NCBI GenBank assembly: GCA_036504335.1
Contig: DASXVJ010000025.1
Span: forward strand, 9,324-73,323
DNA length: 64,000 nt
From: Fen-183 sp036504335
GTDB taxonomy: Bacteria > Acidobacteriota > Thermoanaerobaculia > UBA5066
Reading direction: 5' to 3'
Below the pieces are notes generated by a model. That model saw only the letters and a program-made list of their open reading frames with translations. It did no database searches and had not been told where the DNA came from. Both the position numbers and the translations under genes were made by a program. How positions within the stretch are numbered: position 1 is the stretch's first letter; every line of letters begins with the position of its first letter. Shown one piece after another: positions 52,563-63,387 of the stretch.

Positions 52563-53084
52563 TCAGGCGACGACTTCGTACTCGCTCTGGACGAGTCCGC
52601 TCGCGAACGAACGCGTCGCGACGTGCCTGAGGAGGATGTCGTGCGGGACGGCGCCGAAGAGCGGGATGCCCGACCCGATGAGGACGGGCACGCGCGTGAC
52701 GACGATGCGCTGGACGAGACCCGCGCGAAGGAAGCGCTGGATCGTGATGCCGCCGTCCACGTAGGCGTGGCCGATTCCGCGCGCCGAGAGCAGGGCCACG
52801 ATCTCGGCCGGCTCTCCCGCCATCCTCTCCACGACGGCGCCGGCCGGGGCGGGCGGCAGCGCGCGCCTGCTGAGGACGAAGACGGGCTTCTTCCCGTAGG
52901 GCCAGGACGGGAACGCCAGGACGACGTCGAACGTGTTGCGCCCGATCACGAGCGCGTCGACCGTCGCCATGAACTCGTCGTAGCCGTGGGGCTCTCCGCC
53001 GCCCGGCGGCAGGAAGTCGAAGCTCCCGCCGGGACGCGCGAGAAACCCGTCGAGACTCGTTCCGACGAAGACGGACGCCTTCAT
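52563..53084 (-). CDS. Dihydrofolate reductase-like (RibD C-terminal) protein
   Basis: A 173-residue protein of the RibD_C / bacterial DHFR-like superfamily. The pattern SLDGFLARPGGSFDFL at the start, DALVIGRNTFDVVLAF and YVDGGITIQRFLRAGLVQRI are standard. The family reduces pterin- or flavin-type substrates using NADPH; this short stand-alone form is often a paralogue of unknown substrate. The Met at 53084 is the natural start; upstream sequence in this frame is a shadow of the M1 gene. It lies 20 bases after the aminopeptidase stop. Confidence 0.88.
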   Translation of the reverse strand: MKASVFVGTSLDGFLARPGGSFDFLPPGGGEPHGYDEFMATVDALVIGRNTFDVVLAFPSWPYGKKPVFVLSRRALPPAPAGAVVERMAGEPAEIVALLSARGIGHAYVDGGITIQRFLRAGLVQRIVVTRVPVLIGSGIPLFGAVPHDILLRHVATRSFASGLVQSEYEVVA

Positions 53085-53104
53085 TGCGAGTCCCCGGCGC
53101 CCCT

Positions 53105-55804
<2,700 letters not shown>

Positions 55805-55844
55805 GCCGCCAACTCTACGACGAAAAGGAAGCGTGCCGGTGCGA

Positions 55845-55850
55845 TAGGAT
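55845..55850 (+). promoter_or_regulatory. Candidate -10 element (TAGGAT)
   Basis: TAGGAT ends 9 bases before the ATG of the CRTAC1-like gene, within the 55-base divergent gap. There is no evident ribosome site between it and the ATG. Confidence 0.3.
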
Positions 55851-55859
55851 TTCCGTCCG

Positions 55860-57614
55860 ATGACCATTCAAAGAAATCTTCTCTTCTCTCTTCCAACTTT
55901 GTTCAGCCTTCTCGCCGCCGCCTGCGGCAAACCGGCTCCCAGGCCGGTCTCCCCCACGCCGGCCCCCGAGCCCACGAAGGTGGCGTCCTCGATCCGGTTC
56001 GAGGACGTCACGAAGGTATCGGGCGTCGCCTTCGTCCACGTGAACGGAGCCGCCGGGAAGAAATGGATGCCCGAGACGATGGGCTCCGGCGTCGCGGCGT
56101 TCGACGCGGACGGAGACGGCCGAATCGACCTCCTCTTCGTGAACGGCCGCTGGTGGCCGGGCGACCCGAAGGCCGCCCACCAGCCGACGCTCTCCTTCTG
56201 GAAGAACGTGACGGAGCCGGGCGGGCCGATCCGGTTCGAGGACCGGACGAAGGAAGCAGGCCTCGCGATCTCCCTCTACGGGATGGGCGTCGCCGTCGGC
56301 GACGTGAACGACGACGGCGCGCCGGACCTCGTGATCACGGGGCTGGACGACATCCGCCTCCTCGTGAACGACGGCAAGGGACGCTTCAAGGACGCGACGA
56401 AGGGCTCGGGCCTCGCGGGCTCCGGCTGGGGCACGTCGGCCGCGTTCGCGGACTTCGACGGCGACGGCGTCCTCGACCTCTTCGTCGGCCAGTACGTGAA
56501 CTGGACGCCGAAGACGGACATGCATTGCTCGCTCGACGGCAAGACGAAGTCCTACTGCACGCCGGAGCGGTACAACGGCGTGTCGTCCCGCCTCTACAAG
56601 GGTCTCGGCGCCGGGAAGTTCCGGGAGATCACGAAGGAAGCGGGTCTCGTGAACCCGCTCGGCAAGGCGCTCGGGGTCGCGGTGAGGGACTTCGACGGCG
56701 ACGGACGCCCCGACCTCGTCGTGGCGAACGACACCTCGCCGAACAACCTCTGCCGGAACGTGGAAACGGTGAACGGCATCCCGAAGTTCAAGGACATGGC
56801 GATCGAGGCGGGCGTCGCCGTCGGCGAGGACGGCCGCGCGCGCGGCGCGATGGGCGTCGCGTTCGGCGACACGAAGAACGACGGCGGCGTGACGCTCGTC
56901 GTCGGCAACTTCTCGAACGAAATGTGGTCCGTGTGGAGCGCGGGCCCGAAGGGCGATTTCTTCGTGGACGAGTCCGTCCAGAGCGGCATCGGCCGCACGT
57001 CGCTCCTGCCGCTCACGTTCGGCGTCGCGTTCGCGGACTTCGACCTCGACGGCGTCCTCGACCTCGTCGGCGTGAACGGCCACGTCGAGACCTCGGTGCA
57101 GGACGTCCAGCCGACCGTCACGTACCGCCAGGCTCCGCTCCTCTTCCGCGGGCAGGGCGCCGGCCGCTTCGCGGACGTCACGTCGCAGGCGGGCGCCGCG
57201 TTCGCGGTGCCCGTGGTCGGGCGCGGGCTCGCGGTCGCGGACCTCGACGGCGACGGAAAGCCCGACGTCGTGATCACCGAGAACGGCGGCCCCGCGCACG
57301 TCTACCGGAACGTTTCGGAGGGCGCCGGGAAGGCCGTGCGCCTCGTCCTCGCGACGAACGGGAAGAACCGCGGCGCCGTCGGCGCCCGCGTGACGTGCAC
57401 GATGGGCGGAAAGAAGCGCGTGGACGAAGTCTCGGGCGGCGACGGCTACCTGTCCGTCAACGAGCGGACGATCACGATCGGCCTCGGCGCGGCCGCGAAG
57501 CTCGACGGCGTCGACGTGCGGTGGCCCGACGGGACGACGGCGAGCGCGAGGGACCTCGTCCCGGGCCTCTACAAATGGGTCGAGGGCGGCGCGCCGGAGC
57601 CCGCGAAGCGCTAG
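55860..57614 (+). CDS. CRTAC1-type FG-GAP/ASPIC lipoprotein
   Basis: A 584-residue protein with a lipobox (LLAAACGKP), so probably attached to a membrane. At least six FG-GAP/VCBS repeats carry Asp-rich calcium-type loops (FDADGDGRIDLLF, DVNDDGAPDLV, DFDGDGVLDLF, DFDGDGRPDLV, DFDLDGVLDLV, DLDGDGKPDVV), predicting a beta-propeller. An ASPIC/UnbV domain closes the protein (VGARVTCTMGGKKRVDEVSG ... GVDVRWPDGT). Such proteins are abundant in Acidobacteriota and relatives; their function is largely unknown. A paralogue lies at the right end of the window. Confidence 0.92.
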   Translation: MTIQRNLLFSLPTLFSLLAAACGKPAPRPVSPTPAPEPTKVASSIRFEDVTKVSGVAFVHVNGAAGKKWMPETMGSGVAAFDADGDGRIDLLFVNGRWWPGDPKAAHQPTLSFWKNVTEPGGPIRFEDRTKEAGLAISLYGMGVAVGDVNDDGAPDLVITGLDDIRLLVNDGKGRFKDATKGSGLAGSGWGTSAAFADFDGDGVLDLFVGQYVNWTPKTDMHCSLDGKTKSYCTPERYNGVSSRLYKGLGAGKFREITKEAGLVNPLGKALGVAVRDFDGDGRPDLVVANDTSPNNLCRNVETVNGIPKFKDMAIEAGVAVGEDGRARGAMGVAFGDTKNDGGVTLVVGNFSNEMWSVWSAGPKGDFFVDESVQSGIGRTSLLPLTFGVAFADFDLDGVLDLVGVNGHVETSVQDVQPTVTYRQAPLLFRGQGAGRFADVTSQAGAAFAVPVVGRGLAVADLDGDGKPDVVITENGGPAHVYRNVSEGAGKAVRLVLATNGKNRGAVGARVTCTMGGKKRVDEVSGGDGYLSVNERTITIGLGAAAKLDGVDVRWPDGTTASARDLVPGLYKWVEGGAPEPAKR

Positions 57615-57619
57615 GCGCG

Positions 57620-59185
57620 CTACCGCATCCGCACGTCCTCGAGGTCCAGCTCGTGCTGGAGGCGATGGAGGACGTCGTCGCCGATGACTTCCTCGTCGCG
57701 CAGCTTCAGGAGCTGCTTCCGCTGGGCCTCGATTGCCGTGCGGCGCAGTTCGCGCGACAACTCGAGGGGGGCGTGCGCGGGCCCTTCCCCTTCCAGGCCC
57801 TTGAGGGACCGCACCCGCTGGACGTACTCCTGCCGCACGCCGTGGACCTGATGAGCCTGCAGGTTCCGCTCGTCCATCGCTCCGTCGAGGTGTTCGAGCG
57901 CGGCCTCGGCGAGCGCGAGACGCGCGTGCCGCTCCTCCTTCTCTCCCGATCGGTCCTCCTCGACGCGCAGCCAGCGCACGAGCGGCGCGAGCGTGAGGCC
58001 CTGGAAGACGAGCGTGCCGAGGATGACGGCGAACGTGATGAAGATGATCAGGCTGCGAGCGGGAAACGGCCGCCCGTCCGCGAGGACGAGCGGGAGCGAC
58101 AGGGCCGCCGCGAGCGACACGACGCCGCGCATCCCCGACCAGCCCACGATCACCACCGCCTGCCACGGCGGATAGGGATGCGCGGCGCGAAGCTTCGGAA
58201 ACAGGTAGCGCGGGAGGTACGCGCCCGGGAACACCCAGGCGAGGCGCACGACGACCATCGTTCCGAACGTCGCGAAGATGCCGTCCACGACGACCGGCCA
58301 GGGCCAGTCCAGGGTCCTGAGGACCGCCGGAAGCTGAAGGCCGATGAGGACGAAGACGAGCGCGTTGAGAAGGAAGATGAACGTCTGCCAGACGGCCGTG
58401 CTCTCGATCCGCATCCGGGAGGAGCTGATCCGCGGCACGACCCTTCCCTGCACGACGCCCGCCGCCACCGTCGCGAGGACGCCGGACACGTGGACGTGCT
58501 CGGCCACGATGTACGTCACGAACGAGACGAGCAGCGAGGCCGTCGTCGCGAGGATCGTGTCGTCGAGATACCGCTGGGCCTGCGCGAACAGCCAGCCGAA
58601 CGCGAGGCCGACCGCGACTCCCCCGACCACCATCACGCAGAACTCCGCGAGGCCCGGCAGGACCGCGAGATGCCCCGTCACGATCGCCGCGCTCGCGAAC
58701 TTCAGCAGGACGAGGCCGGTTGCGTCGTTCACGAGGCTCTCGCCCTCGAGGATCGTGACGATCTGGCGTGGAAGGCGGACGCGCTGGGCGATGGCGGTCG
58801 CCGCGACGGCGTCCGGGGGCGAGACGACGGCGCCGAGGACCAGCGCCGCCGGCCACGGCACGCCCGGAACGAGCGCGACGACCACCGCCGCGACCGCCGC
58901 GGTCGTCGCGACGACGAGCCCCACGGCGAGAAGCGAGATCGAGAAGAGGTTCGCACGGAAGTCGCGCCACGACGTGAAGTAGCCCGCGGCGTAGAGGATC
59001 GGCGGCAGGAAGAAGAGGAACACGAGCTGCGGGTCGAGGGAGACGGCCGGCAGCCCGGGCACGAACGCGACGCCCATTCCGCCGATCACGAGGAAGATCG
59101 GGTACGGGACTTTCGCCTTCTGGGCGAGGAACGCGAGGAGCGTCGTCAGCCCGAGAAGCGTCAGGATCGTCTCGACGGTCTGCAC
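57620..59185 (-). CDS. CPA1-family Na+/H+ antiporter
   Basis: A 521-residue cation/proton antiporter with about 12 transmembrane helices (residues 5-405). VSPPDAVAATAI and LEGESLVNDATGLVL carry the conserved Asp residues of the ion site, as in NhaP/NHE-like members. A charged cytoplasmic tail of about 110 residues (EEDRSGEKEERHARLALAEA ...) may regulate it. It is convergent with the CRTAC1-like gene, 5 bases apart. Start is GTG. Confidence 0.93.
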   Translation of the reverse strand: MQTVETILTLLGLTTLLAFLAQKAKVPYPIFLVIGGMGVAFVPGLPAVSLDPQLVFLFFLPPILYAAGYFTSWRDFRANLFSISLLAVGLVVATTAAVAAVVVALVPGVPWPAALVLGAVVSPPDAVAATAIAQRVRLPRQIVTILEGESLVNDATGLVLLKFASAAIVTGHLAVLPGLAEFCVMVVGGVAVGLAFGWLFAQAQRYLDDTILATTASLLVSFVTYIVAEHVHVSGVLATVAAGVVQGRVVPRISSSRMRIESTAVWQTFIFLLNALVFVLIGLQLPAVLRTLDWPWPVVVDGIFATFGTMVVVRLAWVFPGAYLPRYLFPKLRAAHPYPPWQAVVIVGWSGMRGVVSLAAALSLPLVLADGRPFPARSLIIFITFAVILGTLVFQGLTLAPLVRWLRVEEDRSGEKEERHARLALAEAALEHLDGAMDERNLQAHQVHGVRQEYVQRVRSLKGLEGEGPAHAPLELSRELRRTAIEAQRKQLLKLRDEEVIGDDVLHRLQHELDLEDVRMR

Positions 59186-59218
59186 GAGACGGATTCTCGC
59201 TTATGATGCGCCCAACTC

Positions 59219-59893
59219 ATGCGTTCGGCGATCGTGGCGGGAGCTTCCGGGCTCGTCGGCGAGCGTGTCCTGCGGCGGCTGCTCGCGGGCGGGACGTACG
59301 ACCGCGTCATCGCATTCGTGCGCGGCCCGGTCAACGTCACGCACAAGAAGCTCGAGCAGCGCACGGTCGACTACGAGCGCATGGGACGAATGTCCGCGTT
59401 CCCGCGCGCCGAGGACGTCTTCTGCTGCCTCGGGACGACGATCCGGAAGGCGGGCTCGCCCGAGGCCTTCCACACCGTGGACGTCGGGTACGTCGCACGG
59501 CTCGCCGAGGTGTCCGTCCGGGCGGGCTCGACCCAGTTCCTTCTCGTGAGCTCCGTCGGCGCGAGCGCGCAGTCGGGAAATTTCTACCTGCGCTGCAAGG
59601 GTGAAGCCGAGGACATGGTCCGGACGCTGCCCTACAAGGGAGTCCAGATCTTCCGCCCGTCCTTTCTCATCGGGCACCGGCGCGAGAAGCGGGTCGGCGA
59701 GGCCGCCGGAATCGCCCTCGCGCGCCTCGTGTCGGTGGCGATGCTGGGACCGGCCGCCCGCTACCGGCCGATCCGGGCGGACGACGTCGCGAAGGCCATG
59801 GCGGCCGTCGCAACGGACTCGCCGCCCGGAATCCACGTCTACGAGACGCCGGCGATGCAGGCCCTCGCCGACGACGCCGCCGCCTTCATTTGA
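59219..59893 (+). CDS. Atypical short-chain oxidoreductase, HTATIP2-like
   Basis: A 224-residue Rossmann protein. The NAD(P) motif is GASGLVGERVLRRLL, and a Tyr-x3-Lys-like YLRCKGEAE is near residue 125. DVFCCLGTTIRKAGS and FLLVSSVGAS match the TIP30/HTATIP2 and YbjT-type NAD(P)-binding group. Substrate unknown. A TATGAT 11 bases upstream may be a -10 box. Its 3' end overlaps the convergent DUF2911 gene by 8 bases. Confidence 0.85.
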   Translation: MRSAIVAGASGLVGERVLRRLLAGGTYDRVIAFVRGPVNVTHKKLEQRTVDYERMGRMSAFPRAEDVFCCLGTTIRKAGSPEAFHTVDVGYVARLAEVSVRAGSTQFLLVSSVGASAQSGNFYLRCKGEAEDMVRTLPYKGVQIFRPSFLIGHRREKRVGEAAGIALARLVSVAMLGPAARYRPIRADDVAKAMAAVATDSPPGIHVYETPAMQALADDAAAFI

Positions 59894-60929
59894 GGCGGGC
59901 GAGCGTCTCCGTGAGCCGTTTCTTCTGGTCCTCGGGCGCCATCGAGAGGGCCTTGCGGTAGTTCTCCGCGGCGGCTGCCTTGTCGCCCTTCGTCTCGAGC
60001 CCCTCGGCGAGGCTGTCCCACACGTTCCAGCTTGCCGGGTGGTCGGCTGCGTTCTTGCGGAAGACCGCAATTGCCTCGTCGATCTTCCCTTCTCCGAGCA
60101 ACGCGTACCCCTGCAAGTTGATGTCGACCTCGGTCGCGAGAGTCTGGGCTTTCTGGCGCACCTCGGCGGCGCCCGCCGCGTCGCCCTTGAGCTCGAGGAG
60201 GCCGGCCCTCGTCCGCAGGTTCTGGTACGTCGGCGTCATGGAAATGGACCGGTCCGCCCACGTCATGGCCTCGTCGAGGTTCGTCTTGTTCCGCATACAC
60301 CACGCCGCGGCCCCGTTCCAGCCCTGCCAGCCGAAGCGCGGCAGGCCGCGGAGCTGGTCGCGGATGTTCGCGAGCGCGACGGCCTTCGCGTCGATGCCGA
60401 TCGGGACGGAGGCCCGGACCTTTTCCCAACGCACCGTGAGAGTCACCCCGTCGGCCGTGGGCTCGTCGAACGACCAGGCGAGGCGTTCCGTGAGGTCGCC
60501 GGAGGCCGGCTTGACCGACGCGCGGACGACGTCCTCCTTCTGGTCGTAGGTGAAGCTCCCCCAGGCCTTCGACTGCGAGCTGAGGATGAACGTCCACTCG
60601 TCCGCCGTCGGGAGGACATGCACGCCGTACGTGCCCGCCGGCACGGCCTTGCCGCCGAACGTGAACGGCGTCGTGGCCGTGAGCGTCGTGTTCTCGTTCG
60701 CGCCCGCGCGCCACACCTGGCCGTAGGGGACGAGCTTGCCCCAGACCTCGCGCTTGTTGACGGCCGGACGGTGGTAGGAAACCGTGAAGTCGGCGAGCCC
60801 GATCGCCTGGCTCACGGTCGCCGCCGGGCTCGCGTCGGGCAGCTTGACCTGCTGCTGCCCGGCGGCGGGTGGGACGAACAGGACCAGGGTGGGGACGAGA
60901 GCGAGGAGAACGCGGGTCATGCGTTTCAT
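59886..60929 (-). CDS. Secreted DUF2911 and TPR protein
   Basis: A 347-residue exported protein. A signal peptide (LLALVPTLVLFVPPAAGQ) is followed by a DUF2911 domain (VWRAGANENTTLTATTPF; VPAGTYGVHVLPTADEWTFI), a beta-sandwich of unknown role. The C-terminal half has TPR-like helices (GEGKIDEAIAVFRKNAADHP; EGLETKGDKAAAAENYRKAL). The start at 60929 is backed by GGGAGG 7 bases upstream; an in-frame extension to 61073 would add a non-signal leader. The upstream gap holds the palindrome GTATTCACC ... GGTGAATAC. Confidence 0.88.
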   Translation of the reverse strand: MKRMTRVLLALVPTLVLFVPPAAGQQQVKLPDASPAATVSQAIGLADFTVSYHRPAVNKREVWGKLVPYGQVWRAGANENTTLTATTPFTFGGKAVPAGTYGVHVLPTADEWTFILSSQSKAWGSFTYDQKEDVVRASVKPASGDLTERLAWSFDEPTADGVTLTVRWEKVRASVPIGIDAKAVALANIRDQLRGLPRFGWQGWNGAAAWCMRNKTNLDEAMTWADRSISMTPTYQNLRTRAGLLELKGDAAGAAEVRQKAQTLATEVDINLQGYALLGEGKIDEAIAVFRKNAADHPASWNVWDSLAEGLETKGDKAAAAENYRKALSMAPEDQKKRLTETLARLK

Positions 60930-60942
60930 GTATTGCCTCCCT

Positions 60943-61098
60943 GTATTCACCGTTGAATTTCTTCGAAGGTGAATACGGATGGCAGGACGGCGGGTTTCAG
61001 CGGGTCGAACGATGTTTGGGGCGCGCCACCGCCGCGCCCTTCGCGAGAGCCGCCTGCAGCCGCTCTCTTTCACTCGAAGAGATCTCTCTCCCCTCCCC
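60943..61098. repeat. AT-rich motif pair with 9-bp palindrome, locus 14
   Basis: AATTTCTTCGAAGGTGAATA (60956-60975) lies inside a perfect inverted repeat GTATTCACC / GGTGAATAC (60943-60951 and 60968-60976). An inverted motif, TTTCACTCGAAGAGATCTC (about 61068-61086), faces it. Both copies carry CTTCGA. The first is intergenic; the second is in the 3' end of the pseudouridine synthase gene. Confidence 0.55.
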
Positions 61099-61584
61099 CT
61101 CTTTGATTTCTCCGAGCTCGACCGGCCCGACGGAGATGCGCCTCAGGCGGCGCACCTTGTGCCCCGCCGCGCGGAAGAGGCGGCGGACCTCGCGATTGAC
61201 GCCCTCGTGCAGGACGACGCGGAAGCGCGTGCCTCCGCGCGGCGCCTTCCCGGTGCGCGTCACCTCGACGGGGCGAAGCGTTCGTCCGTCGAGTTCGACT
61301 CCGCCCGCCCGCATCGGAGCGAGCGCCGCGTCGTCCGGAAACCCCTCGACGACGACCTCGTAGACCTTCGGCACGCAGCCGGGGTCCATGAGACGCTGCG
61401 CGAAGACCGGGTCGTCCGAGAAGAGAAGGAGCCCGTCGGATTCCTTGTCGAGCCTTCCGACCGCGAACCAGCCGCGGAACTCCGGCGGCAGAAGGTCGGT
61501 GACCGGCGTCGCCCCTCCCTCCGCGACCGTGGAGCACACGACGCCTCGCGGCTTGTGGAACGCGAAGACGCGCGGAGCGATCAA
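60997..61584 (-). CDS. RsuA/RluE-type pseudouridine synthase without S4 domain
   Basis: A 195-residue RNA pseudouridine synthase. The catalytic motif GRLDKESDGLLLFSDD holds the nucleophile Asp. FHKPRGVVCS, PKVYEVVVEGFP and EGVNREVRRLFRAAGHKVRRL are standard. No N-terminal S4 RNA-binding domain is present, which points to RluE (23S rRNA) rather than RsuA or RluB. No ATG or GTG fits the beginning; a TTG overlapping the upstream gene stop (TTGA) is the best start. Confidence 0.85.
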   Translation of the reverse strand: MIAPRVFAFHKPRGVVCSTVAEGGATPVTDLLPPEFRGWFAVGRLDKESDGLLLFSDDPVFAQRLMDPGCVPKVYEVVVEGFPDDAALAPMRAGGVELDGRTLRPVEVTRTGKAPRGGTRFRVVLHEGVNREVRRLFRAAGHKVRRLRRISVGPVELGEIKEGEGREISSSERERLQAALAKGAAVARPKHRSTR

Positions 61585-63386
61585 CGCCGGAAGGCGCGGC
61601 GTTCGGCGAGCGCGCCGTCCTTCACCGTGTAGAGGCGGCCGGCCGCTACGCTCTCGAACCGGACCGACGGCGCCGTCGCGCCCGGCGGGATCACCTCGAC
61701 CGTGGCGGCCTCCGCCGAGCCGAGCCCGAAGTGGAGCGGGATCCACGCTCCGGAGGCGTACGACGGCCGCAGGATGAACTCCTGCACCTGCCGCACGTCT
61801 CCCGCCGTCACCGCGACTTTCGTCCCGAGCACGGTGCGCCGGTCCGCTCCGGCCACCGGCAGGATCTCGAGCGCGTTTCCGGGAGCGGCCGTCGCGTTCC
61901 GCAGAACGTGCGCACTCCCGCTGATCGACGCGATCACGAGGTCCACCCGCCCGTCGCCGTCGACGTCGCCCGCCGCGAGGCCGCGCGCCGAGAGGCGCAG
62001 GCCCGCAAAGTCCCCCGACGACGGCGTCACGTCCTCCATCCGGCCGCCACCCGCGTTGCGGTAAAGGACGGGAGGCTGCTTGTAGCTGCGGTCGCCGCGC
62101 GCGTACGGACCGAGGCTCTTGCTGTTCCCGAACAGCCGCGCCATCGACATGATCATCTTCGGGATCAGGTGGCCGGACACCATGACGAGGTCGGGGCGCC
62201 CGTCGTCGTCGAGGTCGACGATGTCGGTCCCCCACTGGACGTACGGGAGAGACGGGCGCTCCACGCCCGACGATTCCGTGGCGTCGTCGAACAGCGCGCC
62301 CTCCACGTTCCGGTAGAGCGTCTTCGGCTCGCCCGCGAAGTTCGTGACGACGATGTCCGGCCGGCCCCTGCCGCCGAGGTCCCCGATCGCCACGCCCATC
62401 CCGGCGCGCGCCTCCTTGTGGTCGCGCCTGCCGGCTCCCGTCTCGACCGTCACGTCCTCGAACGCGCCGCCGCCCCTGTTGCGGTAGAGGACGTTCGTCG
62501 TGCGGTCGTTCGCGACGTAGAGGTCGGGTTTCCCGTCGCCGTCGTAGTCGAAGAACACGGCCGTCAGGCCGCGCCCGCCCGTGTTGAGGACGCCGGCCTC
62601 CTTCGCGCGTTCGACGAACCGGCCGTCCTCGCCCTGCACGTTCAGCTTCGCCTCCTGTCCCTCGTAGTCTTCGGGGACCCGGACATCGAACTGGCTGAAC
62701 GAGCTCTCCTTCGCGTAGTCCGTGTCGAGGTAGCCCACGACGTAGAGGTCGACGCGCCCGTCCCCGTTCACGTCGCCCGCCGCGAGGCCGACCGAATAGC
62801 CGGGCCCGACGAGGCCGCGTTCGGCAGCCTCGTCGCGGAACGTCCCGTTCCCGAGGTTCTTCCAGAGCTCGACCCTCCCGATTCCCGTCACGACGAGGTC
62901 GAGACGCCCCACGCCGTCGAGGTCCACCCAGTACGCGCCCATCCTCCAGCCGCAGGACCTGATCCCCGAGCGCGCCGTGACGTCCTCGAACGTGCCGTCG
63001 CCGCGGTTGCGGTAGAGCACGCCGCACGGGCCGGCGTCGGGCTTCTTCCCGCTCGCGGCCGAGCCCGCGAAGAAGAGGTCCGGAAACGAGTCGCCGTCGA
63101 AGTCCCCCATGGCGACCCCGGCGCCCATCGTGGCGAGGTTTCGTCCGCGCCTGAGGTCGGTGTCGTAGTCGAAGGTGACGCCCGACTTCTTCGTGACGTC
63201 GGTGAAGCGGATCGGGGAACGCGGAAGAGACGAAGACGAAGAGGGGATCTCTTCGAATGAGTAAGAGAGCAGCGGGATGAGCAGCACCGCGGCGAGCAGG
63301 GCCGCGCCAGGTCGTGGCGCTTGTCGGCGCGCCGCGGCCGCGGGCGCGCTCCGCGTATTCACTTTTCTAAGCAAATCTTCCTTCAC
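61581..63386 (-). CDS. CRTAC1-type FG-GAP repeat protein
   Basis: A 601-residue exported or anchored protein. A basic start and a hydrophobic segment (GAALLAAVLLIPLLSYS) are followed by FG-GAP repeats with Asp-rich loops (GDFDGDSFPDLFF, DVNGDGRVDLYV, DYDGDGKPDLYV, DLDDDGRPDLVM, DVDGDGRVDLVI), probably forming a propeller. An ASPIC/UnbV-like C-terminus follows (LGTKVAVTAGDVRQVQEF ... ATVEVIPPG). The GTG start overlaps the upstream gene (GTGA), and motif copies are encoded at residues 1-12 and near 45. It is a paralogue of the CRTAC1 lipoprotein 4 kb away. Confidence 0.9.
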   Translation of the reverse strand: MKEDLLRKVNTRSAPAAAARRQAPRPGAALLAAVLLIPLLSYSFEEIPSSSSSLPRSPIRFTDVTKKSGVTFDYDTDLRRGRNLATMGAGVAMGDFDGDSFPDLFFAGSAASGKKPDAGPCGVLYRNRGDGTFEDVTARSGIRSCGWRMGAYWVDLDGVGRLDLVVTGIGRVELWKNLGNGTFRDEAAERGLVGPGYSVGLAAGDVNGDGRVDLYVVGYLDTDYAKESSFSQFDVRVPEDYEGQEAKLNVQGEDGRFVERAKEAGVLNTGGRGLTAVFFDYDGDGKPDLYVANDRTTNVLYRNRGGGAFEDVTVETGAGRRDHKEARAGMGVAIGDLGGRGRPDIVVTNFAGEPKTLYRNVEGALFDDATESSGVERPSLPYVQWGTDIVDLDDDGRPDLVMVSGHLIPKMIMSMARLFGNSKSLGPYARGDRSYKQPPVLYRNAGGGRMEDVTPSSGDFAGLRLSARGLAAGDVDGDGRVDLVIASISGSAHVLRNATAAPGNALEILPVAGADRRTVLGTKVAVTAGDVRQVQEFILRPSYASGAWIPLHFGLGSAEAATVEVIPPGATAPSVRFESVAAGRLYTVKDGALAERRAFRR

Positions 63387-63387
63387 C
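63238..63387. repeat. AT-rich inverted motif pair, locus 15
   Basis: GGATCTCTTCGAATGAGTAA (63244-63263) faces CGTATTCACTTTTCTAAGCA (63354-63373, inverted). The second spans the start codon region of the FG-GAP gene. This pair mixes the CTTCGAA and CTTAGAA variants. Confidence 0.5.
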
